A stretch of 64,000 bases of DNA, taken from the NCBI GenBank assembly GCA_948146395.1, contig OX411555.1:45580065-45644064 (forward strand). The letters run 5' to 3'. Below are positions 31,001-33,915 of this stretch, piece after piece (within the stretch, counting starts at the first letter, position 1; the number at the start of each line of letters is the position of its first letter). The notes beneath the pieces were generated by a model, which did not search any database, had not been told where the DNA came from, and worked only from the letters and a program-made list of their open reading frames with translations. The DNA comes from Fragum whitleyi. Its lineage: Eukaryota; Mollusca; Bivalvia; Cardiida; Cardiidae. Both the position numbers and the translations under genes were made by a program.

Positions 31001-33102
31001 GCTCAGCGGTAATGCATTGGGCTGTCAATTCTGGGTTTGAGAGTTTGAACCTCAGCCTGGCCAACTTTCATCCTAAATGATATACAAATGCCACTGTGAC
31101 ATAAGTCATTTGTCTCCCACAAATGGGCATATGATAAGTAGAAGGCTAACGTAGGATGAGCCGAGCAGCTGGTGGCTCGGATGAAATGTTGTGGTTGTAC
31201 TGTTGTGTGAAACGATAGGAAACCATGGGTAGACGCACCAGTGGCCATTATTTAACTTCACAAATGTAGTTGGTGGTGTTTAACCCCATATAAACAAACA
31301 ATTTTCTGATATCAGAAAGTGAAGTGCAAATGCTACAAGATATACTGAACTGTTTTATCATATTTTTTTATTTGGACAAAATGAAGTTATTTGATTGTAT
31401 ATTGAGGAGTTAGTGCAACACTTTTGTAAGTGCCTATCAATGAAAAGGCAAAGTCACTTACAATAGTGTTGCACTGACCCCTCAATATAGACTTACAAGG
31501 TAAACTTCTTGGCCATAGGTTATAAAACATTTCTCTCAATTCAAAATTTTCTTAAATTTCAATTTGACATTTTAACCTTAATTCTGATTTAATACTCATT
31601 TTAATGTATTAACTGAAAGATAATATTGATAAGTTGTTATAAATAACAACTTATTTATATTATCTTTTATTTTCATACATTCATTTAAATGTAAAAATTG
31701 AGAAAATTCTAAGTTGAGCCTGAGAAAAGTTTTATAACCTCAGGCCCTGATGGGGAACAAGTGATGCTGAAATGCATGATTTTTTCCCAAGGTAACTAAC
31801 TGAAATATTAAAAATTGTGGGTATTCAAGTTGACTTGTCTTGGTGCCCTTGATTGATTTTTATAATGCCTTTCGAAAGACGGGACATATTGTGTGGTCAC
31901 CTGTGACTTCCAGTTGTCGAGCGAGCAGGCAGAGTCCACTTCTTTGTCTGATACATAACTCTGATTGACTTGAAAGTTGGCAGTTATATTTTTTCTTGTG
32001 GTAATGGAATGCAGTAAAGAACTATCACTCCTCCTAGTTAATTTTTTAGCTCCACTGGCCAAAGGCCAGCGAGCTATTGTCATGGTGTGTCCGTCGTGCG
32101 TCCCTGTGTGTCCTTGCGTAAACTTTTTCTTTAAACATCTTCTCCTGCAAAACCAAAGGACAGATTTGTAATATTTTAATGAAACTTGGTAGAAATGATC
32201 CTTGGGTGACCCTCTTCTTAAATTATTAAAGAAATTTTGATTTACCCCCAAATATGGGCATGGCAGGGCGGGCATTTTTTCATGTCAAAATCTTTAAAAA
32301 TCTTCTCCTCCCAAACCATTCGGATTATTCAAATAAAACTTGGCATGGATGTTCCTTGTGTGACCCTCTACTTATATTGTTCAAGAAATTTTGATTGGTC
32401 CCCAAATATGTGTGTGGCAGGGGGGTGGGGGGTGGGGGGGCATTGTTTTCATGTTGAAATCTTTAAAATTCTTCTCCTCCCAAAGCATTGAGCTGATACC
32501 AATGGAACTTGGCATGGATGTTCCTTGGGTGACCCTTTACTTAAATTGTTCTAGAAATTTTGATTGATCCCCAAATATGAGTGTGGCAGGGCAAAAGTCT
32601 GGAGTAATTAAAGCCAGTGGAGCGATAAAGGCCCTCTTGGGCCTCTTGTTTAGTTATTGCTATTGTTTTCATCCAGCAGTGTGATGGGCCTATCTTGTGA
32701 GGATTTGCCATGTTGTTGAAATAGTTAACACTGACTTTAAAAGCACAGGACACTATGTTAAATAACCATATACCTACTAATTTACCATTATGAAACTATT
32801 TCTATTTCAAGGGTCAAATTGCTATTGGAATGCTCAATGGTCAGCAAGTGTTCAACACCAGTATACCAGCTAAACCAGCAAACGGTTTTGTAGGGTTGGG
32901 GACCGCCGATTACGGTTTAGCAGACTTTGACAATCTAAAGATTACATCAAGTAGTGATGGTGAAAGAATTGTAAGGGAAAGTAACATGAATCTTGCCAGT
33001 GGTATAAATCCATTTAACAGTGCAGAAAAAAGTGCATTTAAGTCAAGTCGTGATAGTAATACATTGTACTTTAAAACAAGTGATAGAATTAATGGAGATT
33101 AA
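879..33102 (+). CDS. GALC: Galactosylceramidase (galactocerebrosidase), whole gene span
   Basis: This is a lysosomal glycoside hydrolase (GH59) that removes galactose from galactosylceramide and psychosine. The exons are 879-1013 (1A) or 1210-1338 (1B), 2365-2433, 3220-3283, 6619-6707, 7528-7692, 10459-10497, 11538-11668, 12842-12959, 13799-13836, 15163-15287, 16059-16198, 17761-17850, 19378-19467, 20734-20875, 22417-22594 (15A) or 23970-24150 (15B), 28081-28250, 30263-30339 and 32812-33102. With 1A and 15A they sum to 2151 bases in one frame, 716 residues; human GALC has 685. In order: signal peptide, TIM barrel with proton donor E178 (WNER) and nucleophile E254 (WSSED), beta-sandwich, lectin-like domain. 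Several N-glycosylation sequons (for example NST, NKT, NFT, NAT) fit a lysosomal enzyme. All junctions are GT-AG. Splicing is inferred from sequence and homology. Confidence 0.95.
1164..1184. promoter_or_regulatory. Palindromic double E-box before GALC exon 1B
   Basis: GTCATGTGAC and ATCACATGAC, separated by one base, repeat the element at 833-853 exactly 331 bases downstream, with one base of difference in the second half-site. The spacing to the ATG is again 25 bases. A shared GATATAAGC about 16-19 bases further upstream (near 814 and 1147) shows that the duplication covers promoter plus exon. Confidence 0.6.
1210..1338 (+). CDS. GALC: GALC alternative first exon 1B
   Basis: It encodes 43 residues: a second signal peptide ([19 protein letters not shown]), then [16 protein letters not shown] and GTGGLSAG. 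It is a diverged tandem copy of 1A, with the same ATG-to-E-box spacing, a GTAAGT donor at 1339 and phase 0. It therefore splices in frame to exon 2. The reading frame is open and the substitutions are mostly conservative, which argues against decay. The SGGG block of 1A is shortened to SAG, and a cysteine replaces a serine. It could be an alternative promoter/N-terminus or a recent duplicate with no use. Confidence 0.75.
1339..2364 (+). other. GALC intron 1 downstream part
   Basis: This is intron sequence between exon 1B and exon 2. It is AT-rich. Around 1675-1715 there is a short inverted repeat centred on CTATATTGTAGG/CCCACAATATAG. No other known element is recognised. Confidence 0.5.
2365..2433 (+). 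CDS. GALC: GALC exon 2
   Basis: It encodes 23 residues, [20 protein letters not shown] onward, matching human [20 protein letters not shown]. The acceptor TTCAG precedes it and the donor GTAATG follows. Phase 0 on both sides, so it accepts either first exon. It is the start of the TIM barrel. Confidence 0.95.
2450..2690 (+). repeat. Palindromic MITE, CTGCACATATGTGCAG family
   Basis: This element is roughly palindromic, with a TGCTGAAACC-type end, a GCACATATGTGC core and a TTCAGCATGACAAGGGTT end. Related copies lie at 2685-2830 (partial), 3468-3710, 11130-11235, 12214-12460, 19780-19965, 23529-23755, 28294-28535 and 57530-57640. Shared landmarks are GTATAGACAAAGATCAG, the palindromic core and TTTGGCAGGA. 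No coding capacity. Confidence 0.7.
3220..3283 (+). CDS. GALC: GALC exon 3
   Basis: It encodes [20 protein letters not shown] plus T and one base; human has [20 protein letters not shown]. Acceptor TTTCAG, donor GTGGGT, exit phase 1. The GGD motif is part of the substrate pocket region in GH59. Confidence 0.95.
3468..3710 (+). repeat. Palindromic MITE, CTGCACATATGTGCAG family
   Basis: This is a copy of the family described at 2450-2690, starting TCATGCTGAACCCAGAATAT and ending near CTAGACAAGGG, with the GCACATATGTGC core. It lies in GALC intron 3. Confidence 0.7.
4081..4155. repeat. Short palindromic MITE, GCAGTTGTAACTGCC family
   Basis: The element is almost a pure hairpin: CAGTTGTAACTGCCTATA is followed by its inverted copy and GCACTAAGCCATTGATATG. 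Relatives lie at 7354-7434, 24290-24375, 26232-26320, 31401-31488, 33473-33553, 35098-35172 and 57001-57092. Most end in the inverted sequence TGAGCCATCGATAT or a variant. Confidence 0.7.
4333..4830 (+). repeat. Composite repeat with inner palindrome
   Basis: It starts near AAACTTCTTACGAAAAAATT and contains the block shared with 1-210. A perfect-looking hairpin sits at 4640-4680 (TCATTGGAATTGTC against GACAATTCCAATGA). It ends near TTTTTGACTTACGCAAAAAA. A shorter inverted relative is at 20985-21222. Confidence 0.55.
4894..6025. mobile_element. hAT-like non-autonomous DNA transposon
   Basis: It is bounded by inverted ends CAGTGTCTATTCTAG (4894-4908) and CTAGAATAGACACTG (6011-6025). It has no transposase. 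Its left part contains a second inverted repeat: GGAAAAGTTTATCGGGC near 4949 against GCCCGATAAACTTTTCC near 5024. The CAGTG start fits hAT ends. The flanks share only CATT, so the target duplication is not established. It carries two CACGTG-containing palindromes near 5754-5792. Confidence 0.6.
5754..5792. promoter_or_regulatory. Two CLEAR-type CACGTG sites in an intronic transposon
   Basis: GTCACGTGAC at 5754-5763 is an exact match to the CLEAR consensus recognised by TFEB. GTCACGTGAT at 5783-5792 differs by one base. AAGTGACATGAT and AAGTGACCTGAT lie between and after them. They lie in GALC intron 3 inside the hAT-like element. Function is unproven. Confidence 0.4.
6400..6525. repeat. Degenerate palindromic MITE, GTAGTGGACC family
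   Basis: It runs from ATAGTGGACCAGTAATAG to GGATCCACTACCTTT, with inverted halves. It is the most diverged member of the family, whose other copies are at 27911-28064, 33752-33915, 35252-35417 and 48853-49014. Confidence 0.6.
6619..6707 (+). CDS. GALC: GALC exon 4
   Basis: With the carried-in base it encodes [30 protein letters not shown]; human has [30 protein letters not shown]. Entry phase 1, exit phase 0. It is one of the most conserved parts of the barrel. Confidence 0.95.
6931..7345 (+). repeat. Two-copy tandem repeat, about 205 bp unit
   Basis: Two direct copies follow each other: each contains GTCAAACTTCAGAAAAGTTC, GAATTAGAAGAGTCTTTTTA and CATAGTTGTGAT in the same order (6931-7137 and 7138-7345). 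They lie in GALC intron 4, 183 bases before exon 5. Confidence 0.75.
7354..7434. repeat. Short palindromic MITE
   Basis: This is a hairpin copy of the family at 4081-4155, from ATATCAAGGGTTTAGC to GAGCCCTCGATATGG, with a stem around AAGTGTATATGTATATACACTT. Confidence 0.6.
7528..7692 (+). CDS. GALC: GALC exon 5
   Basis: It encodes 55 residues, [20 protein letters not shown] onward to NYVG; human has [20 protein letters not shown]. It contains a sequon (NKT). Acceptor TTTACAG, donor GTGAGT, phase 0 at both ends. Confidence 0.95.
7865..8242. repeat. MITE, CAGGGC terminal repeat family
   Basis: The 378 bp element starts CAGGGCTGGTGTTTGACCC and ends GCCAGCACGAGACCTG. TTTAT flanks both sides, a likely target duplication. 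A central hairpin reads AACAATAAAGTGTG against CACTTTATTGTT. Relatives: 17950-18319 (inverted) and 55205-55572. Confidence 0.7.
8243..8885. other. GALC intron 5, unexplained stretch
   Basis: No known element is recognised. 8275-8463 is an open frame of 63 codons on the plus strand without similarity that I recognise. 8690-8740 shares CCGAGGTA...GTCTGAGTAATGTTCTGAATGCA with 30768-30825 in intron 17, so at least part is a dispersed repeat. 8495-8560 contains an inverted repeat (TATAATTTGAT against ATCAAATTATA). Confidence 0.4.
8886..10270 (+). mobile_element. Helentron/pearl-like element with about 160 bp tandem core
   Basis: It starts TTTTTTAGTCCCCTACCGG, followed by a GTCC/GTCT tract (8920-8965). 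Then come seven near-identical units whose TCAGTTTTCCGG landmark falls at 8971, 9131, 9296, 9455, 9616, 9776 and 9937 (period 159-165). It closes with CTGGTAGGGGACTT, the inverse of the head, a small hairpin TTGCCATGCAA and GCTTGTTT. The layout matches Helentron-associated elements and bivalve pearl elements. Confidence 0.75.
10459..10497 (+). CDS. GALC: GALC exon 6, catalytic acid/base exon
   Basis: Thirteen codons encode [13 protein letters not shown]. The E of WNER (residue 178 of the 1A form) is the GH59 proton donor; human reads IWNERSYNANYIK. Acceptor TTTCACAG, donor GTAAGA, phase 0 at both ends. Confidence 0.95.
10498..11537 (+). other. GALC intron 6
   Basis: It contains a partial CTGCACATATGTGCAG-family copy at 11130-11235 (TAGACTAAGATCAGACTGCA and its inverse). 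The rest is AT-rich sequence with no recognised feature. Confidence 0.5.
11538..11668 (+). CDS. GALC: GALC exon 7
   Basis: It encodes [20 protein letters not shown], then [23 protein letters not shown] and two bases. Human has [20 protein letters not shown] at the same place. NFT is a sequon. Acceptor TTTCAG, donor GTAATT, exit phase 2. Confidence 0.95.
11818..12092 (-). mobile_element. Full-length tRNA-derived SINE
   Basis: The 275 bp element is in minus orientation. Read on its own strand it has a tRNA-like head with A box TAGTGCAGTTGG and B box GGTTCGATCCC, a conserved body (TGTGAGATAGCAGTCGGAGG, ATACCAGGATACCATTGTTA), and a tail near TTCAAAC. It is flanked by the perfect 13 bp direct repeat TCTTAATCATTTG (11805-11817, 12093-12105). 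Same family as 40657-40896, 44350-44625, 48161-48438 and 55996-56269. Confidence 0.85.
12214..12460 (+). repeat. Palindromic MITE, CTGCACATATGTGCAG family
   Basis: A copy of the family at 2450-2690, with TGATGCTGATTCCGGAATAT at the left, GCACATATGTGCAG in the middle and TGTAGCATGACAATGG at the right. It lies in GALC intron 7. Confidence 0.65.
12842..12959 (+). CDS. GALC: GALC exon 8, catalytic nucleophile exon
   Basis: It encodes [20 protein letters not shown] then [20 protein letters not shown]; human has [20 protein letters not shown]. The E of WSSED (residue 254 of the 1A form) is the GH59 nucleophile. NAT is a sequon. The acceptor is CATCAG. Entry phase 2, exit phase 0, donor GTGAGT. Confidence 0.95.
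13799..13836 (+). CDS. GALC: GALC exon 9
   Basis: A short exon encoding [12 protein letters not shown] and two bases; human has ILNQNYINGYMT. Acceptor TTCCAG, donor GTAAGT, exit phase 2. Confidence 0.95.
13837..14810 (+). other. GALC intron 9, left part
   Basis: It contains a CTGTCTGT tract near 14095-14125 and a C12/A15 homopolymer junction at about 14431-14458. AAGAAGGAAGTTCTTCAAGT (near 14340) and ACTTGAAGAACTTCC-type sequence near 14565 form inverted ends of a roughly 240 bp element. The 133-codon open frame here is repeat sequence, not a gene. Confidence 0.45.
14811..15089. repeat. MITE, CTCATTCTCAACTGAGAA family
   Basis: Starts CAGGGCATAAGGTTATACGA and ends TTTTGGCCCTG; arms CTTTTCTCATTCTCAACT and its inverse are separated by an AACTTATTGATATTA segment. 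Other copies: 25619-25838, 31511-31749, partial ones near 22945-23045 and 33205-33310. Confidence 0.65.
15163..15287 (+). CDS. GALC: GALC exon 10
   Basis: With the carried-in bases it encodes [20 protein letters not shown] then [22 protein letters not shown]; human has [20 protein letters not shown]. Strongly conserved end of the barrel. Acceptor TTTGCAG, donor GTATGT, exit phase 1. Confidence 0.95.
15796..15914. repeat. Palindromic MITE, ATGACAAAACGGTGCAAACT family
   Basis: It runs from CCCTGCATTCAGGATGACAA to TTTTATCATCCTG, with a central GCAAGAGCATTTGC hairpin. Relatives at 18474-18588, 34520-34646 and 58231-58358 share the GGATGACAAAAC end and the TATACCCTGCTTTG block. Confidence 0.65.
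16059..16198 (+). CDS. GALC: GALC exon 11
   Basis: It encodes [20 protein letters not shown] then [27 protein letters not shown]; human has [20 protein letters not shown] and TIIIETM. Acceptor TTTTAG, donor GTAAGG, exit phase 0. It runs from the barrel into the beta-sandwich. Confidence 0.95.
16199..16770 (+). other. GALC intron 11, repeat-like stretch
   Basis: 16330-16740 resembles the body of the Helentron-like elements (TATGTCCATCGAAGAC start, GTGTCCAGGTGTCGTCC, then AGTATATCTCTAAAAGTATA). A similar body, with TATCTCAAAAAGTATGCAAG and GTGGATAGATCTTGAG, is at 25320-25470. No intact ends were found. Confidence 0.45.
16771..16999 (-). repeat. MITE, AAATTGCTTCTGACAAGCAATTT family, inverted
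   Basis: A full copy in minus orientation, from TAACACTTTCCTGTATTACA to TTAAACAGCAAAGGGTTAA, with the hairpin GAAATTGCTT/AAGCAATTTC. Plus-orientation full copies are at 29957-30186, 37919-38143 and 38446-38674; hairpin-only copies near 17568, 18985, 54965, 63195 and 63430. Confidence 0.75.
17761..17850 (+). CDS. GALC: GALC exon 12
   Basis: It encodes [30 protein letters not shown]; human has [20 protein letters not shown]. Acceptor TTTCCAG, donor GTAACT, phase 0 at both ends. Beta-sandwich. Confidence 0.93.
17950..18319. repeat. MITE, CAGGGC terminal repeat family, inverted copy
   Basis: A 370 bp copy of the element at 7865-8242 in the opposite orientation, from CAGGGCTTGTGCTAGC to CACGAGTCTTG. 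It is flanked by TCTAAAG on the left and TCTAAAC on the right, a probable target duplication. Confidence 0.7.
18474..18588. repeat. Palindromic MITE, ATGACAAAACGGTGCAAACT family
   Basis: A copy of the element at 15796-15914, from AGGATGACTAAACAGTGTTA to CATTTTGTCATCCTTAATGC. It lies in GALC intron 12. The rest of this intron up to 19377 holds one hairpin of the AAATTGCTT family near 18985-19075. Confidence 0.6.
19378..19467 (+). CDS. GALC: GALC exon 13
   Basis: It encodes [30 protein letters not shown]; human has [20 protein letters not shown]. The acceptor is TTTTTAAG, the donor GTAAGT, phase 0 at both ends. Less conserved than its neighbours, but position, phase and the W-Y-x-K-L motif fit. 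Confidence 0.9.
19468..20262 (+). other. GALC intron 13, left part
   Basis: 19780-19965 is a diverged inverted copy of the CTGCACATATGTGCAG MITE family (TAGATCAGAATACACTAATG ... GGGTTCAGCATAACAAGGG). The rest is AT-rich with no recognised feature. Confidence 0.45.
20263..20473. repeat. Inverted-repeat element with an 18-base G run
   Basis: The ends are CCATGGGGCCAACTTATTTC and its inverse GAAATAAGTTGGCCCATGG. The left arm ends in 18 consecutive G (20288-20305). An inner inverted repeat reads GACTGGTCCACATATCGACT against TATTCGACAGTGAGACCAGTC. No coding capacity. It is in GALC intron 13. Confidence 0.65.
20734..20875 (+). CDS. GALC: GALC exon 14
   Basis: It encodes [20 protein letters not shown] then [27 protein letters not shown] and one base; human has FTLSLHEDELFTLTT. 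Acceptor CCCAG, donor GTATGT, exit phase 1. End of the beta-sandwich and linker to the lectin-like domain. Both exon 15 copies accept this phase. Confidence 0.93.
20985..21222 (-). repeat. MITE with degenerate inverted ends
   Basis: It contains ATTCTGATGAGATATTGCAA and ends in ACTTACGATTAATTTTTTTG TAAGAAGTTTAGGAAAATTGG, the inverse of the left part of 4333-4830. Left and right ends are roughly complementary over about 40 bases. Confidence 0.5.
21436..21810 (-). mobile_element. Helentron/pearl-like element, minus orientation
   Basis: Read on the minus strand it starts TTTTTAGCTCTACTGACTG, resembling the head at 49792, and ends with GGCCCTCATGGGCC, a hairpin, then TCTCATTGTTT. The subterminal inverse is GAGTCAGTAGAGTGG. 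It lies in GALC intron 14. Confidence 0.6.
21845..21990. repeat. Palindromic MITE
   Basis: Arms GTACTTAGTGTTTTGTATGA AAA and TTTTTTCATACAATACACTA AGTAC are inverted, with an inner AGAATTGAGAATTGA/TCAATTCTC hairpin. The sequence just right of it (21990-22110, CAAGTTTCTAAAAATAACCG) recurs at 41265-41390. Confidence 0.6.
22417..22594 (+). CDS. GALC: GALC alternative exon 15A
   Basis: With the carried-in base it encodes [40 protein letters not shown] and [20 protein letters not shown]. Human reads [20 protein letters not shown] and ends IIGDYNW. The start of the lectin-like domain. Acceptor TCACAG, donor GTAGGC. Entry phase 1, exit phase 2, identical to exon 15B. The C-terminal half ([11 protein letters not shown]) matches human better than 15B. 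Confidence 0.88.
22595..23528 (+). other. Intron between GALC exons 15A and 15B
   Basis: It contains a partial CTCATTCTCAACTGAGAA-family MITE near 22945-23045 and a G10 run at about 23440-23449. Otherwise AT-rich and unremarkable. Confidence 0.45.
23529..23755 (+). repeat. Palindromic MITE, CTGCACATATGTGCAG family
   Basis: A copy of the family at 2450-2690, from ACCCTTGTCATGCTGAACCC to CAGCTTGACAAGGGTT, with the core GCACATTATGTGC. It lies between the two exon 15 copies. Confidence 0.65.
23970..24150 (+). CDS. GALC: GALC alternative exon 15B
   Basis: With the carried-in base it encodes [40 protein letters not shown] and [21 protein letters not shown]. Its N-terminal half ([13 protein letters not shown]) matches human [13 protein letters not shown] better than 15A does. 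15A and 15B share EP-N-A-Q-G-A-EV, RQMV, P, WC and G--SW. It is 181 bases against 178, with the same phases, acceptor TTCAG and donor GTAAAA. Joined after 15A it reads TGG CTA TCC ... CTA TAA, a stop within ten codons, so only one copy can be used per mRNA. Confidence 0.85.
24290..24375. repeat. Short palindromic MITE
   Basis: Near-perfect hairpin from TCGATGGCTCAGCGTAAAAC to ACTGTCTCACGATGAGCCATCAA; family of 4081-4155. Confidence 0.7.
24447..24597 (+). pseudogene. Possible decayed copy of GALC exon 16 or alternative 3' exon
   Basis: After a good acceptor (TTTACAG), one base completes the TGG left by exon 15, then an open frame reads [20 protein letters not shown] and on to TGA at 24595. 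Human GALC at this junction reads [20 protein letters not shown], so LTI and some spacing match, but conserved residues further on do not. No clear donor is visible at the expected place. It could be a relic of a duplicated exon 15-16 block, a truncating terminal exon, or chance. Confidence 0.25.
24598..25618 (+). other. GALC intron 15, middle
   Basis: A C-rich run lies near 24810-24820. 25320-25470 holds a GTCCGTCTG segment and a Helentron-like body related to 16500-16600. Nothing else is recognised. Confidence 0.4.
25619..25838. repeat. MITE, CTCATTCTCAACTGAGAA family
   Basis: A copy of 14811-15089: left end GACCTGAGGTTGTAAAAATT, right end TTATAACCTTGGGCCCTG, arms CTCATTCTCAACTCA and its inverse. 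Confidence 0.6.
26232..26320. repeat. Short palindromic MITE
   Basis: A hairpin from CGAGGGGTCAGTGCAATACT to AGTATTGCACTAACCACTCG, preceded by a C12 run at about 26210-26222. Family of 4081-4155 (closest to 31401-31488). Confidence 0.65.
27145..27446 (+). mobile_element. Short Helentron/pearl-like element (CCCCCG head)
   Basis: Head TATTTTTATGCCCCCGCATC with a small hairpin (ATCGATAGATCGGGGGCAT), a GTCTGTCTGTCGGTCTGTCC tract, and a short body with GGTCAAGGTCA motifs. It ends ACGGGGGCATTCG, inverse of the head, then CATCTTGTTT. A shorter relative is at 36830-36997. Confidence 0.65.
27911..28064. mobile_element. Palindromic MITE abutting GALC exon 16
   Basis: It runs from AAAAAGTAGTGGGCCTGTAA to GGTCCACTACCTTAA; the halves are inverted around GGTTTCCTAATGATTTCATT TGGAAACC. 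Its right terminus lies 16 bases before exon 16 and ends in CCTTAA, giving CCTTAAT, a full match to the branch-point consensus YNYTRAY (A at 28064, 17 bases before the exon). The element therefore appears to form part of the 3' splice site. Confidence 0.75.
28081..28250 (+). CDS. GALC: GALC exon 16
   Basis: It completes the exon 15 tryptophan and encodes [40 protein letters not shown] and [16 protein letters not shown]; human has GGVFIAGRVNKGG and YRVTGDL. Lectin-like domain with sequon NAT. Acceptor ATTTTTAG, donor GTATGT. Entry phase 2, exit phase 1. Confidence 0.95.
28294..28535 (+). repeat. Palindromic MITE, CTGCACATATGTGCAG family
   Basis: A copy of the family at 2450-2690, from CCCTTGTCATGCTGAATG to GGTTCAGCATGTC, with the core CTGCACATATGTGCAG. 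It lies 43 bases after exon 16. Confidence 0.65.
28536..29310 (+). other. GALC intron 16, unexplained stretch
   Basis: AT-rich with A runs near 28790 and 28900. Around 29120-29300 the sequence is less AT-rich: GAAATAAACCCGTTGAATAT TTTTGATATTACACGGGTG. A related block in inverted orientation lies at about 58000-58095 in NUP42 intron 3 (CACCTGTGTAATATCAAAAA TATTCATCAGAG). This is another dispersed repeat. Confidence 0.45.
29311..29946 (+). mobile_element. Degenerate Helentron/pearl-like element
   Basis: The body repeats a unit containing AAACTAGGTCATGGGATCAA ATCTTAG about every 120-170 bases (29400, 29550, 29680). The right end has CTCAGGTGAGTGTTGTAGGGC CAGTGGTCCTCTTGTTT, which fits the shared tail. 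The left end was not clearly found. Confidence 0.5.
29957..30186 (+). repeat. MITE, AAATTGCTTCTGACAAGCAATTT family
   Basis: A full copy from TTAACCGTTTACTGGCTAAT to CAGGAGAGTGTTAA, in the opposite orientation to 16771-16999 in the same transcript. A partial copy follows at 30493-30580, joined to an AT-rich hairpin (30600-30668). Confidence 0.7.
30263..30339 (+). CDS. GALC: GALC exon 17
   Basis: With the carried-in base it encodes [26 protein letters not shown]; human has VEVTAKKWYTLTLTIK. Acceptor TTTACAG, donor GTAAGC. Entry phase 1, exit phase 0. Lectin-like domain. Confidence 0.92.
30985..31295 (+). mobile_element. Second tRNA-derived SINE family
   Basis: The tRNA-like head has A box TAGCTCAGCGG and a B-box-like GAGTTTGAACCTC. 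The body contains CATTTGTCTCCCACAAATGG and TGAAATGTTGTGGTTGTACT. The tail is GTTTAACCCCATATAAACAA. The body order resembles the other SINE but the sequence differs. No clear target duplication was seen. Confidence 0.6.
31401..31488. repeat. Short palindromic MITE
   Basis: A hairpin from ATTGAGGAGTTAGTGCAACA to TGTTGCACTGACCCCTCAAT. Family of 4081-4155. Confidence 0.7.
31511..31749. repeat. MITE, CTCATTCTCAACTGAGAA family
   Basis: From GGCCATAGGTTATAAAACAT to TTTTATAACCTCAGGCCCTG, with the core GATAAGTTGTTATAAATAAC AACTTATT. Family of 14811-15089. Confidence 0.6.
32043..32652 (+). mobile_element. Helentron/pearl-like element (CCACTGG head)
   Basis: Head TTTTTTAGCTCCACTGGCC with hairpin GGCCAAAGGCC; GTCCGTCGTGCGTCC tract; about 2.5 core units of about 150 bp each containing CTTCTCCT, AACTTGG and GACCCTCT. 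It ends CCAGTGGAGCG, inverse of the head, hairpin AGGCCCTCTTGGGCCT and CTTGTTT. It also yields a 155-codon antisense open frame that is not a gene. Confidence 0.75.
32812..33102 (+). CDS. GALC: GALC exon 18, C-terminus and stop
   Basis: It encodes [44 protein letters not shown] and a further 50 or so residues to TAA at 33100-33102. Human ends shortly after AQFDNFLVEATR. Sequon NTS. The tail beyond DNLKI is serine-rich and charged ([10 protein letters not shown] ... [10 protein letters not shown]) and has no counterpart in human GALC. Acceptor TTTCAAG. Confidence 0.93.
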   Translation, partial: GQIAIGMLNGQQVFNTSIPAKPANGFVGLGTADYGLADFDNLKITSSSDGERIVRESNMNLASGINPFNSAEKSAFKSSRDSNTLYFKTSDRINGD

Positions 33103-33439
33103 AATTGTAAGGGAGGCAACTTTTAGAAGATTATGGAATGATGGTGCTTGTAGATCTCCCATTGTTGAGTATTTTGTCTCTATATCCTCTGTGCTGTTTT
33201 TCGAGCTAAACTGAGATTTTTATCAAATTTAGAATTTGATATGTGAGCATAAAAGATAAAATGAATAAGTTGTAACTTATTGATATTATCGTTAACGTTA
33301 TTACTTTCTTAATACAAGTTTGATTTGATTTGATGTAATTGCCTATAATACTGTTCATTTATGGATCCTTAAACTTTATTTCCATACTTTGTACATTCCA
33401 TAAGAGACTTCTTGCTCAACATGACAGTTAATTTTTTAT

Positions 33440-33445
33440 ATTAAA
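33440..33445 (+). terminator. Candidate GALC polyadenylation signal ATTAAA
   Basis: ATTAAA lies 338 bases after the stop, before a T/G-rich stretch (TATGTATGTTTATC). The nearest AATAAA is at 34015-34020, beyond two MITEs. Choice uncertain. Confidence 0.3.
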
Positions 33446-33472
33446 TGATTAAGAGGAAAAATATGTATGTTT

Positions 33473-33553
33473 ATCTTTGGTTCAGTGCAAAACAGTTGTA
33501 ACTGCCTATATACATATATGCAGTTACAACTGATTCACTCTGAGCCATCCATA
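33473..33553. repeat. Short palindromic MITE
   Basis: A hairpin from TGGTTCAGTGCAAAACAG to CTGATTCACTCTGAGCCATC. Family of 4081-4155. Another copy at 35098-35172. Confidence 0.7.
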
Positions 33554-33751
33554 AGTGCATTTAAATCTTGATATCAGTATGAATGCAGGGATGTAATTGT
33601 TTGTCAATTTTATGTTAGAGTCAAACTCATGTTTCTATAAATGTGTTTTCAATAAGTAAAGAATAAGTTTATTGCATTGGTTACTTTAGAGTGCCAGGTA
33701 GAAGGAATGATTTTAAATTTGATTTCAAACTTAATTCAATATTAATTCAAC

Positions 33752-33915
33752 TTAAGGTAGTGGACCTGTAATAGTTCTGCAGCGTTTCCAAAGTCGTGAC
33801 TTTTAACAGTGTTAACCAAGGTTTCCTAATGGTTTTCATTAGGAAACCTGGTTAACATTGTGAAAGAACATGTGACTAAAAATGTTGCAGAACTTTTACA
33901 GGTCTACTACCTTAA
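33752..33915. repeat. Palindromic MITE, GTAGTGGACC family
   Basis: From TTAAGGTAGTGGACCTGTAA to TACAGGTCTACTACCTTAAA, inverted around CCTAATGGTTTTCATTAGG. Same family as the element next to exon 16. Confidence 0.75.

Noticed and set aside
31808..32275. 155-codon open frame on the minus strand, the longest in the window
   Set aside because: It crosses a Helentron-like element boundary and is antisense to repeat sequence within GALC intron 17. No conserved domain is visible.
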